Source of the DNA: Methanocorpusculum sp.
GTDB taxonomy: Archaea; Halobacteriota; Methanomicrobia; Methanomicrobiales; Methanocorpusculaceae
Assembly: GCA_029987025.1 (NCBI GenBank)
Contig: DALTWQ010000006.1
Location: 1 to 26,779 of the forward strand
Direction of reading: 5' to 3'
DNA length: 26,779 nucleotides
The translations under genes were made by a program, and so were the position numbers. Under the pieces are notes generated by a model. The model did not search any database, was not told where the DNA came from, and saw only the letters and a program-made list of their open reading frames with translations. This document shows, in pieces, positions 6,241 through 13,569 of the stretch. How positions within the stretch are numbered: position 1 is the first letter of the stretch; the number at the start of each line of letters is the position of its first letter.

Positions 6241-7736
6241 GCGGGGGTATTCAGGAAACACTGGAAAAATATTTCCGCCTTACGGCATTTCGTCCGAATC
6301 AGAGCGAGATTATCGAAGAGATTATCGCCGGACGTGATGTGCTGGCAGTTATGGCTACCGGAGGGGGTAAGTCTCTCTGTTACCAGCTGCCGGCTGTGAT
6401 GCTTTCCGGGATGACTGTGGTCATCTCGCCTCTTATTTCTCTGATGAAAGACCAGGTTGATTCTCTTTCATCTCAGGGAGTGAACGTTGCGATGCTGAAC
6501 TCTTCATTGTCGTACGACAAGAGAAAAGCAGTTGAGTCTGATATTGTATCCGGAAAAGTCAGAATCCTCTATGTGTCGCCGGAGCGTGCGGTTCAGGCTG
6601 ATTTTGTTGATCTGCTGCAGAAGACCGAGGTGTCTTTGTTCGCGGTTGATGAGGCGCACTGTATTTCGATGTGGGGTCATCAGTTCAGGCCCGAGTACCG
6701 GAAGATTAAGGGCCTTCGTGCTTTTTTCCCGGATACGCCGTTTGCAGCGTTTACGGCGACTGCGACAAAACGGGTCCGGGATGATATTGTGTCTGAACTG
6801 AAGATGAAAAACCCGGCTGTTTTTATCGGCAGTTTTGACCGTCCGAATCTGTATTATGCGGTCTATAAGGAGCCTCATCCGGAGCTTCGGATGGAACATA
6901 TCTTAGAGTATGTGAAAGAGCATGCTGATAAGTCAGGGATTATCTATTGTTTTTCCCGTGCGGATACGGAAAAAGCTGCAGACTATCTCTCGAAGGCTCA
7001 TGTTCCGGCTCTGCCGTATCATGCCGGTCTTTCTGCACGCGTCAGGTCCGAGATTCAGGAACTGTTTATCTCCAACGAAGTGCGGGTTATCTGTGCTACG
7101 GTTGCATTCGGGATGGGAATTGATAAGCCGGATGTCCGCTATGTAATTCATGCCCATATGCCGAAGGATTTAGAGTCGTATTATCAGGAGACCGGGCGTG
7201 CCGGCCGTGACGGTAAGCCGTCAGAATGTATTCTCTATTACTCTGCAGGTGACCGTGCAAAAATGATTCGCATGGCTGAGTCTGATTCAGGTGAAAAACC
7301 GGTGAATATTCAGGCAGTCCGCGACAGGCTCTATCAGCTGTATGCGTACTGCGAGTCAAAGGAGTGCAGAAGAAAACTCCTTCTTTCCTACTTTGGTGAG
7401 GAGTCGGGCAGCTGCGGAAACTGTGACAACTGTTCGCAGAAAAAAGTCCGAAAAACTCCAGTGAAGAAGAGTATTCTGCCGCCGGGTCTTAAAGAGGATA
7501 TCCTCTTTGCCGCGGGAGAGATTGAGGGAATGCTGACGCTGCAGGAGTTTGTTTCGTTTCTTACGGGTGCTGAGCGGCTGAAGACAAAGACGCTCGGTCT
7601 TAACCGGCACAGGTGTTATGGTGCTGCGAAGTTCTGCAGACGTGATGATGTGGAAAAGATTCTGCAGGAGATGGTTGCTGACGGCAGTCTGGTCCTTAAA
7701 GGTAAGTCGGTTAAACGGATTTATTCGGGGAAGTAG
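6237..7736 (+). CDS. recQ: RecQ family ATP-dependent DNA helicase
   Basis: 499 aa. RecQ unwinds DNA 3'-5' in repair and recombination. Seen: F-R-P-N-Q motif 0 (18-22), Walker A T-G-G-G-K-S (41-46), D-E-A-H (about 139) followed by C-I-S-M-W-G-H-Q-F-R-P-E-Y (the aromatic-rich loop, with M and Q where Q and D are usual), F-T-A-T-A-T, A-T-V-A-F-G-M-G-I-D-K-P-D-V-R and Q-E-T-G-R-A-G-R-D-G (about 316). A four-Cys zinc module (about 372-398, ending C-G-N-C-D-N-C) follows, then a short RQC-like winged-helix region. No HRDC domain is evident. The start overlaps the preceding stop (ATGA at 6237-6240), so it is coupled to the two membrane genes. Confidence 0.95.
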   Translation: MSGGIQETLEKYFRLTAFRPNQSEIIEEIIAGRDVLAVMATGGGKSLCYQLPAVMLSGMTVVISPLISLMKDQVDSLSSQGVNVAMLNSSLSYDKRKAVESDIVSGKVRILYVSPERAVQADFVDLLQKTEVSLFAVDEAHCISMWGHQFRPEYRKIKGLRAFFPDTPFAAFTATATKRVRDDIVSELKMKNPAVFIGSFDRPNLYYAVYKEPHPELRMEHILEYVKEHADKSGIIYCFSRADTEKAADYLSKAHVPALPYHAGLSARVRSEIQELFISNEVRVICATVAFGMGIDKPDVRYVIHAHMPKDLESYYQETGRAGRDGKPSECILYYSAGDRAKMIRMAESDSGEKPVNIQAVRDRLYQLYAYCESKECRRKLLLSYFGEESGSCGNCDNCSQKKVRKTPVKKSILPPGLKEDILFAAGEIEGMLTLQEFVSFLTGAERLKTKTLGLNRHRCYGAAKFCRRDDVEKILQEMVADGSLVLKGKSVKRIYSGK

Positions 7737-7806
7737 TCTGTGGTCAATCAACAGGTATTATCATCTCCGGCGCAGATAATGTAGTATCAAAATATCTTCA
7801 GAGAGC

Positions 7807-8622
7807 ATGACAAAAGAAATACGGGCAGGGAGTGTCTTTGTAGGCGGAAATAATTCGCCGGCGATTCTTGGCGTGGTAAATATCAGTCCTGAATCTTTTT
7901 ACACGGATTCGTTTACTCCCTGCGATAAGGTGCTCAGCCGCGTTGAGTCGATGCGCCAGGAAGGTGCTGATATTATTGATATAGGGGCACGAAGTACTGC
8001 GCTTAATTCAGTACCTATCTCGGTTTCGGAAGAGAAGGCGCGGGTGCTTTCTGCTCTTGCTGATTTGGAAGGCTGCGGGATTCCTTTGTCTCTTGATACG
8101 TGTCATGCGGAAGTGCTGTCTGCGGCGCTTCGGTATGATATTTCGTTAATCAATGACATAAGCGGGCTGTCATCTCCGGAGTATGCGAAAGCGGCTGCTG
8201 ATTCAGGCCTTCCGGTTATTGCGATGGCAGCGCACCGGATTCCGGGAGATCCTACGAATATCACATCAACACACACGGCTCTTTGTGAGATTATCTCCCG
8301 CGCTGATGCTGCAGGTATTTCTGATGTTATTCTTGACCCCGGTGTCGGCAAGTGGGTTGCTGAGCGTGACAGTGCTGCTGACTGGGAACTCTGCCGCAGG
8401 TTTTCCGAGCTGAAGGTGTACGGGTATCCGCTTCTGGCTGCGGTGTCGCGTAAACTTTTCATCGGAGAGTGTGTTGAGAAGGAGCCTCAGGAACGGCTGT
8501 TCGGGTCTCTTGCGGTTCTGTATCATCTGATGGAGGCAGGAGCAAACCTGCTTCGCGTGCATGATGTTTCTGCGACGCGGGACTTTGTGCGGGTGTTTTC
8601 ACGTCTAAATCGCGGGAAATAA
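7807..8622 (+). CDS. Dihydropteroate synthase-like pterin-binding enzyme (probably tetrahydromethanopterin pathway)
   Basis: 271 aa. The fold joins a dihydropterin diphosphate to an arylamine. Kept: L-G-V-V-N-I-S-P-E-S-F (loop 1), D-I-I-D-I-G-A-R-S-T, S-L-D-T-C-H-A-E-V, L-I-N-D-I-S-G, L-D-P-G-V-G-K, A-V-S-R-K-L-F-I-G and R-V-H-D-V. Changed: loop 2 reads A-R-S-T-A-L-N-S instead of the bacterial S-T-R-P-G, and the M-H segment is A-M-A-A-H-R-I-P-G-D-P. The retained pterin site with an altered arylamine site fits an archaeal enzyme using a ribofuranosyl-aminobenzene phosphate rather than pABA (inference). 70 nt separate it from recQ; cofE follows 204 nt on. Confidence 0.8.
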   Translation: MTKEIRAGSVFVGGNNSPAILGVVNISPESFYTDSFTPCDKVLSRVESMRQEGADIIDIGARSTALNSVPISVSEEKARVLSALADLEGCGIPLSLDTCHAEVLSAALRYDISLINDISGLSSPEYAKAAADSGLPVIAMAAHRIPGDPTNITSTHTALCEIISRADAAGISDVILDPGVGKWVAERDSAADWELCRRFSELKVYGYPLLAAVSRKLFIGECVEKEPQERLFGSLAVLYHLMEAGANLLRVHDVSATRDFVRVFSRLNRGK

Positions 8623-8664
8623 GAATTACTTGTAACTATTCAGTTATCTCCATTAATACACCGG

Positions 8665-8676
8665 TTTTTGTTTTTT
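8665..8676 (+). terminator. Oligo-T terminator after the dihydropteroate synthase-like gene
   Basis: Two T-runs (five and six) separated by G lie about 43 nt after the stop at 8622, before the promoter region of cofE. A small GC hairpin (GCCC/GGGC, 8699-8709) follows further on. Confidence 0.35.
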
Positions 8677-8774
8677 CCCAGCGCATATTGCCATTCTCGC
8701 CCGTCGGGCTCGGACACAGATTACACACTGATAAATTTAACATTCTGTCAAATGTAAAAATAGTTACAATTACT

Positions 8775-8790
8775 TTTTTCATATGAAAAA
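8775..8790. promoter_or_regulatory. 16-bp perfect palindrome upstream of cofE
   Basis: TTTTTCATATGAAAAA is its own reverse complement. It abuts an AT-rich TATA-like stretch (8788-8797) about 31-36 nt before the cofE ATG, a suitable place for a dimeric regulator. AT-richness lowers its weight. Confidence 0.35.
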
Positions 8791-8826
8791 TAATTAAGTC
8801 AGGGATGTCTATATTCATATAGAATT

Positions 8827-9597
8827 ATGTCTGCTGCTCATTGTTACTCAGTGTATGGAATATCCACGCCGGTTTTACACACAGGCGATGATATTGTTTC
8901 GGTCTGTGCAGAGTCTCTTGCAAAGACGCCGGCGAAAGAATTTGCCGACGGCGATATTTTAGTTCTTGCAGAATCTCCTCTTGCAACGACCGAAGGCCGG
9001 ATGGTCCGGCTGGATTCTGTAACTCCTTCTTCTGCCGCGGAACAATATGCAGAAGAGTACAAGATGGATGCACGTCTTGCAGAAGTGGTTCTCTCTGAAT
9101 GTGATGAGGTTGTAGGCGGCGTTCCGGGATATATTCTTGCACGGCGCGGCAATCTTTTTCTGCCGAATGCGGGTATTGATGAGTCCAATGCTCCAAACGG
9201 ATATGTAACGCTTCTTCCTGAAAATCCGGATGCGAGTGCGATGCGTATCCGCTGCGATATCCGTGTGCGGTTTAACCGCGATGTTGCGGTTCTGGTGATT
9301 GATTCCCGGACTCATGCTATGCGTCTTGGCGTGTCAGGAGTAGCCATAGGTGTAGCCGGTCTTCGTGCAATTACGGATGAACGCGGTAAATCCGATTTGT
9401 TCGGTCATCAGCTTCATGTGACCAGAAGGGCAGTGGGTGATGACCTTGCTTCTGCCGCGGAGCTTTTGATGGGTGAATCTGATGAGTGCATTCCGGCGGT
9501 TCTTATCCGCGGATATCTGTATCAGAAGGCTGAGTCTGAGGAGATTGCATCTATTTCTCCGGAAGAAGATCTTTTCCTTGGGATGATGAGGAGATAA
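8827..9597 (+). CDS. cofE: Coenzyme F420-0:L-glutamate ligase
   Basis: 256 aa, the usual length of archaeal CofE. The enzyme adds gamma-linked glutamates to F420-0 using GTP, giving F420-2, the hydride carrier of methanogenesis. Seen: the N-terminal I-S-T-P-V-L-H-T-G-D-D, D-G-D-I-L-V-L-A-E-S, P-N-A-G-I-D-E-S-N-A-P-N-G-Y (about 116-130), L-L-P-E-N-P-D-A-S-A-M, then R-L-G-V-S-G-V-A-I-G-V-A-G, D-L-F-G-H-Q-L-H-V-T and D-D-L-A-S-A-A-E-L-L-M-G. The downstream kinase starts 2 nt after its stop, so they form an operon. Confidence 0.95.
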   Translation: MSAAHCYSVYGISTPVLHTGDDIVSVCAESLAKTPAKEFADGDILVLAESPLATTEGRMVRLDSVTPSSAAEQYAEEYKMDARLAEVVLSECDEVVGGVPGYILARRGNLFLPNAGIDESNAPNGYVTLLPENPDASAMRIRCDIRVRFNRDVAVLVIDSRTHAMRLGVSGVAIGVAGLRAITDERGKSDLFGHQLHVTRRAVGDDLASAAELLMGESDECIPAVLIRGYLYQKAESEEIASISPEEDLFLGMMRR

Positions 9598-9599
9598 GT

Positions 9600-10538
9600 G
9601 TGGATATTGCTGCATCTGTTGATTTAGGGGCTACGAATCTCCGCTGTGCTCTGATGACCGAAGACGGGGGCTTTCTCTGTTTTCAGCAGCAGGAGGTAAG
9701 CGGTATCAAAGACGGTTCTGCTGTTACGTCTCTTATTGCTGACATGATTGAGGAGATGTCGGATGCTGCAGGTGTTCATCCGTCCTGCATCGGAATTTCT
9801 GCGGCTGGTCCGGTTGATGTCGGCCGCGGGGCTGTTGTTCATTCTCCGAATATGTCTGCGTCTGAGATTGAGCTTACGGGGCCTCTTTCAGAGAAGTTCG
9901 GTGTTCCTGCGTTTCTGTTGACCGACTGCAAGGCGGCAGTGCTTGGCGAGTATATGTTCGGGGGCGGCTCCGGGGTTTCAAATCTTGTGTATCTGACGTT
10001 TTCGACAGGGATAGGCTGCGGCGTTCTGCAGGACGGGGTGATTTTATCAGGCGCTGACGGCAATGCGGGTGAGGCAGGGCATTTCCTGGTTGATACTGAG
10101 TATGCTGTACCCTGCGGCTGCGGCGGTGCGGGGCACTGGGAAGCGTACTGTTCAGGTACGGGTATTCCGAAGTTTTTTGCAGCGTGGAATAAGAAGCACG
10201 GCGTTTTTTCTGCAGATGAATGTTCGATGCTGAGTTCTGCAAAGGATATTTTATCTGCGGCTTATTATGATGAGCGTGTCCGCAGGTTTGTATCTGATGT
10301 TTCTCTGATGAATGTCCGCGGGATGCTGTCGGTTATCTGTGCATATAATCCGGAAAAGATTATTCTTGACGGTCCTCTTGCCCGGGGATATTACCGGCTT
10401 CTTTTTTCGGAGGCGGTATCTTCCGCGGGATGTTATCTGCGTGCTCCTGAGTTTGAGGTGAGTATGCTCTCAGGTACGGCTCCGCTTCTGGGTGCAGGGG
10501 CGTATGCGATGAAGATGAGTGAACAGAATACTCACTAA
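9600..10538 (+). CDS. ROK family sugar kinase (glucokinase-like)
   Basis: 312 aa from a GTG start; GAGGAG lies about 6 nt upstream, inside the end of cofE. ROK kinases phosphorylate hexoses with ATP. Seen: V-D-L-G-A-T-N-L-R phosphate-binding motif (7-15), G-I-S-A-A-G-P-V-D, T-D-C-K-A-A-V-L-G-E, F-S-T-G-I-G-C-G-V and the ROK zinc segment G-H-F ... C-G-C-G-G-A-G-H-W-E (about 172-181). The usual third Cys of the zinc motif is His here. Sugar not predictable; glucose or an N-acetylhexosamine are typical. Its place behind cofE says little about its substrate. Confidence 0.85.
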   Translation: MDIAASVDLGATNLRCALMTEDGGFLCFQQQEVSGIKDGSAVTSLIADMIEEMSDAAGVHPSCIGISAAGPVDVGRGAVVHSPNMSASEIELTGPLSEKFGVPAFLLTDCKAAVLGEYMFGGGSGVSNLVYLTFSTGIGCGVLQDGVILSGADGNAGEAGHFLVDTEYAVPCGCGGAGHWEAYCSGTGIPKFFAAWNKKHGVFSADECSMLSSAKDILSAAYYDERVRRFVSDVSLMNVRGMLSVICAYNPEKIILDGPLARGYYRLLFSEAVSSAGCYLRAPEFEVSMLSGTAPLLGAGAYAMKMSEQNTH

Positions 10539-10593
10539 CCTCTTTTGGTAATTCATAATTATCTCAACTATGAAAATAAACCTTACATAACTC

Positions 10594-10602
10594 AATATTT
10601 AT
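10594..10602 (+). promoter_or_regulatory. TATA box of the nitrogenase-like operon
   Basis: AATATTTAT is centred about 32 nt before the ATG at 10630. This predicts a very short 5' leader, in line with other promoters in the window. No clear NikR-type dyad overlaps it. Confidence 0.45.
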
Positions 10603-10629
10603 CTTATCAGCCGGACAATAGATAAGTCA

Positions 10630-11436
10630 ATGAGACAGATTGCCCTGTATGGAAAAGGAGGCATCGGAAAATCCACCACCTCTGCAAACTTATCCGCCGC
10701 ATTTTCAGAAATGGGGTATGACGTAATGCAGATAGGCTGTGACCCGAAGCACGACAGCACCAGAATGCTCATGCACGGCCGCTGGATTCCAACCGTACTC
10801 GGGCAGATGTACGAAAACACCGACTTAAAAGAAGAAGACATCGTCTTCGAAGGATTCGGACACGTCCGCTGCGTAGAAGCAGGAGGGCCTGAGCCCGGAA
10901 TAGGATGCGCCGGCCGCGGCATTATTGCCACATTCCAGCTCCTGGAAAAACTCAAAGCGCTCTACGGCGATGTAGTCGTCTACGACGTATTAGGCGACGT
11001 CGTCTGCGGCGGTTTTGCGATGCCCATGCGCGACGGATACGCACAGGAAATCTACCTTGTAACAAGCGGCGAACTAATGAGCCTCTATGCCGCAAACAAC
11101 ATCGCAAAAGCAGTCGCCAGAATCTCTGAGAGAAGCACCGCAAAATGCCGCTTAGGCGGTGTTATCTGCAACGCAAAGAACATGGACAACGAAGTTGAAC
11201 TCGTAACAGAGTTCGCTGAAAAAATCGGCTCAAAACTCGTCTGTGCGATTCCGCGGAGCAAATCAGTCACCGTCGCAGAAGTCAGTAAAATGACTGTTAT
11301 CGAACACGACCCTGCCTCAGCCCAGGCGGAAATCTACCGCACCTGTGCAAAAACAATCCTTGAAAATACCGATTTGAAAATACCGACCCCGTTAGAGTTA
11401 GAGGACCTTGAAGACCTTGCCGGAAAATATCTATGA
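10630..11436 (+). CDS. NifH-like ATP-dependent reductase (CfbC-like, nitrogenase superfamily)
   Basis: 268 aa. NifH-type proteins are ATP-driven electron donors that bind a [4Fe-4S] cluster between two subunits and reduce a component-1 partner. Seen: Walker A G-K-G-G-I-G-K-S-T-T (8-17), D-P-K-H-D-S-T-R (38-45), cluster Cys93 in G-C-A-G-R-G and Cys126 in D-V-L-G-D-V-V-C-G-G-F. The form resembles CfbC, the reductase for Ni-sirohydrochlorin a,c-diamide cyclase of F430 synthesis. However, its partners here are two different component-1 proteins, and known CfbD is a single type. It is therefore either CfbC of a variant F430 enzyme or the reductase of another group IV system. Its 3' end overlaps the next gene by 29 nt. 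Confidence 0.9.
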   Translation: MRQIALYGKGGIGKSTTSANLSAAFSEMGYDVMQIGCDPKHDSTRMLMHGRWIPTVLGQMYENTDLKEEDIVFEGFGHVRCVEAGGPEPGIGCAGRGIIATFQLLEKLKALYGDVVVYDVLGDVVCGGFAMPMRDGYAQEIYLVTSGELMSLYAANNIAKAVARISERSTAKCRLGGVICNAKNMDNEVELVTEFAEKIGSKLVCAIPRSKSVTVAEVSKMTVIEHDPASAQAEIYRTCAKTILENTDLKIPTPLELEDLEDLAGKYL

Positions 11437-12460
11437 AAAACGCTTAGGCGGCTGCACCCTCGGAGGGGCGCTATCAGTAACTGCGTTTATAAACGATGCA
11501 GTAACCGTAATCCATGCGCCGTCAGGATGCTCTCATCAGATCTTTTCCATGCTGCACGCACTGACTCAGTCATCAGGAATCATCCTTAAAAACCCGGTCA
11601 TATCATCAGACCTCACCGACAAAGATGTCATCTTCGGAGGAGAAGAGACCCTTTCAAAAGCACTCGATGCAGCCGCAGAAAAAAATCCTGCGCTGATAAT
11701 TGCAGCAACCTCCTGCGTCCCGGAAACAATAGGCGACGATAGCGAGATGGTCTGCAGAACACACCCCGCGTCCGCAAAAATACTGTATCTACCTACATCT
11801 GGCTTTCTCGGAGGCTCTTCAGAAGACGGGGAAAATATCGCCCTCGAAGCACTCTCGACTCTGGCGCCCGTAAAAGACATAGAGCCGCGGACAGCTGTTC
11901 TCATCGGTGAAAAAAATCTTGAAACAGAAGTAGAGGAAAACTATGCGGAGATATCCCGGCTTCTTGCACGGCTCAACATCAGAATAATACTTCGCTTCTG
12001 CAGAAACATATCAGCCGCAGATATTGAAAAACTGGGACAGGCAGCGTTATTCATCGTCCGCGACAAACGGGTGCTTCGCGCCGGAAAAAACATAGCCGAA
12101 CGCTTTTCCCGCCCCTTCATCCCGGAATTCCCCCGCGGATTTTCCGGAAGCATTCAGTTCATCCGCGACGCAGGAAAAGCCTGCGGCATATCTGATGAGG
12201 AAATCGAAGCCGCAGTAGAAAAAGAAAAAATCTATCAGAAAAAAATGCTCGAACCCTTTGCAGAACTCCGCGGAACATCAGTCTATCTCGGCGCGGAACC
12301 GCTTGCCGGAACATTTGCTCTCGCCCGTAAAGCAATGCAGCTCCTGGGCATCACCGAATCTCCAAAAGGTCTTCCGGTAAAACTTCCGTTCTACCTTCCG
12401 GTCGGCGTTTCCGGCATGGTAAAGATGCTCTATCTCTGGCGGAGGCAGAATCGAAAATGA
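11408..12460 (+). CDS. Nitrogenase component 1-like protein (NifD/E/N-like)
   Basis: 350 aa from a TTG start; no ATG or GTG is suitably placed in frame, and AGAGG lies just upstream. The three cluster-type cysteines are at 16 (G-G-C-T-L-G-G), 41 (H-A-P-S-G-C-S-H) and 103 (T-S-C-V-P-E-T-I-G-D-D), as in component-1 proteins holding a P-cluster-like [Fe-S] cluster at the subunit interface. D-V-I-F-G-G-E-E-T-L (73-82) also fits. Aligned by eye to NifD, the FeMo-cofactor Cys (Cys275 in Azotobacter) falls on a basic residue in V-R-D-K-R. It is therefore unlikely to hold FeMo-co. It overlaps the upstream reductase and (ATGA) the downstream paralogue. Substrate unknown. Confidence 0.8.
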   Translation: MKTLPENIYEKRLGGCTLGGALSVTAFINDAVTVIHAPSGCSHQIFSMLHALTQSSGIILKNPVISSDLTDKDVIFGGEETLSKALDAAAEKNPALIIAATSCVPETIGDDSEMVCRTHPASAKILYLPTSGFLGGSSEDGENIALEALSTLAPVKDIEPRTAVLIGEKNLETEVEENYAEISRLLARLNIRIILRFCRNISAADIEKLGQAALFIVRDKRVLRAGKNIAERFSRPFIPEFPRGFSGSIQFIRDAGKACGISDEEIEAAVEKEKIYQKKMLEPFAELRGTSVYLGAEPLAGTFALARKAMQLLGITESPKGLPVKLPFYLPVGVSGMVKMLYLWRRQNRK

Positions 12461-13563
12461 AAAATTGTCTTGAAAACCCTGCAGTATCATGCGCCATGAC
12501 CGGCGCCTGTGCAGTCCTTACCGGATTTAAAGGACTCTCGGTCGTTGTCCACGGCTCATCCGGCTGTTATTTCTATCCGAAGGCTCTCTTGAAAGTGCCG
12601 CTTTATTCAACGCTCCTTCTCGAATCAGAAATCGTATTGGGTACGGTTGAACGGCTGCATGAGATTGTATCTTCGCTGGAGAAAGCAGGAAAAACCGTTG
12701 CTGTCGTAAACACCTGCATCCCGGCGCTTACCGGCGAAGACTTATCCGGAGCATTTTCCGGCACAGATGCGCTCTTTGTTGATGCGCCCGGCTACATCGG
12801 CAATGCAGATGCAGGCGTTTCATCCGCCTACAAGGCACTTGACATTCAGGTGAACTCTGATGTCAGCGGGGTTAACATCGACGGCATTCTTCCGCTGGAT
12901 ATGTTTTCGCGCGGAAACCTGCACGAAGCAGAACGGCTGCTTTCGCTTATGCAGATACCGGTCGGCTTAAGACTTGCCGCAGATACATACGCCCGGGCAA
13001 AATCAGGCGCTGCACCGTACAGCATCTCGGCAAATCCCTCCTGGAACTCAGGCATCGGAACAAATCTCGGTTCTTTCCTCTTCCCTGATTTGAAAGATAC
13101 CGCAGCGCATCTTGCAGAAGCATTTCCTGATGCAGAGTTCGACCGCTTCTATGAGGAACTTGAACACGCGGATGAGACGATGTATTACTATGCAGACAAG
13201 TTCTTACGAAAATACACGCCGCCAGTCGCCGCTGTTGTCTCTGAAAAGAGTTACTGCGATTTCGCAGAGAAGATGCTTGTCAGATACTTCGGCTCGGACG
13301 TACCGGTAAAACTCCCGCGCGAAGAGATGTATGACTCGGCAAAAATAGCCGCAGCCGTATCTGATGCAGACCCCGACCTGCTTCTCGCATCATCCTACGA
13401 AGCCTCCTCCCTTACACGCGCCGACGCTGCGTTTGTAGGAATCACGCATCCGGACAGAAGCCGTGTCTCAATGTCTGCAGCAGCCGTCTCCGGAATCGAA
13501 GGCGGCATTGCATTTATGGAACGTTGCATAAACGCCGTTATTGATGCGAAAAAAAGAGTATAG
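12457..13563 (+). CDS. Second nitrogenase component 1-like protein (NifK/CfbD-like)
   Basis: 368 aa. Start ATG overlaps the previous stop (12457-12460). Cys12 (N-P-A-V-S-C-A-M-T-G), Cys37 (V-H-G-S-S-G-C-Y-F-Y-P) and Cys87 (V-V-N-T-C-I-P-A-L-T-G-E-D) occupy the three component-1 cluster positions. It is clearly diverged from its neighbour, which suggests a heterodimer or heterotetramer (D2K2-like) fed by the NifH-like protein. It could instead be the CfbD counterpart, though it lacks the CfbD N-terminal sequence I remember. The C terminus lies 6 nt from the end of nikR on the other strand. Confidence 0.75.
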   Translation: MKNCLENPAVSCAMTGACAVLTGFKGLSVVVHGSSGCYFYPKALLKVPLYSTLLLESEIVLGTVERLHEIVSSLEKAGKTVAVVNTCIPALTGEDLSGAFSGTDALFVDAPGYIGNADAGVSSAYKALDIQVNSDVSGVNIDGILPLDMFSRGNLHEAERLLSLMQIPVGLRLAADTYARAKSGAAPYSISANPSWNSGIGTNLGSFLFPDLKDTAAHLAEAFPDAEFDRFYEELEHADETMYYYADKFLRKYTPPVAAVVSEKSYCDFAEKMLVRYFGSDVPVKLPREEMYDSAKIAAAVSDADPDLLLASSYEASSLTRADAAFVGITHPDRSRVSMSAAAVSGIEGGIAFMERCINAVIDAKKRV

Positions 13564-13569
13564 ATAAAT

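Noticed and set aside
8706..8760. Possible third copy of the dispersed repeat (TACACACTGATAAATT region)
   Set aside because: Only a short block resembles the repeat (the ACACTG and AACA/CTG words). The flanks do not align, so chance is likely.
905..11436. DraG-like protein acting on the NifH-like protein (Arg96 equals the NifH ADP-ribosylation site)
   Set aside because: The Arg is conserved in all NifH-like proteins, the genes are ~9 kb apart, no DraT partner is present and the hydrolase lacks part of its metal site.
10630..13563. True nitrogen-fixation nifHDK operon
   Set aside because: Component-1 proteins are short and seem to lack the cofactor cysteine. No nifI, nifB, nifE/N or molybdate genes are nearby.
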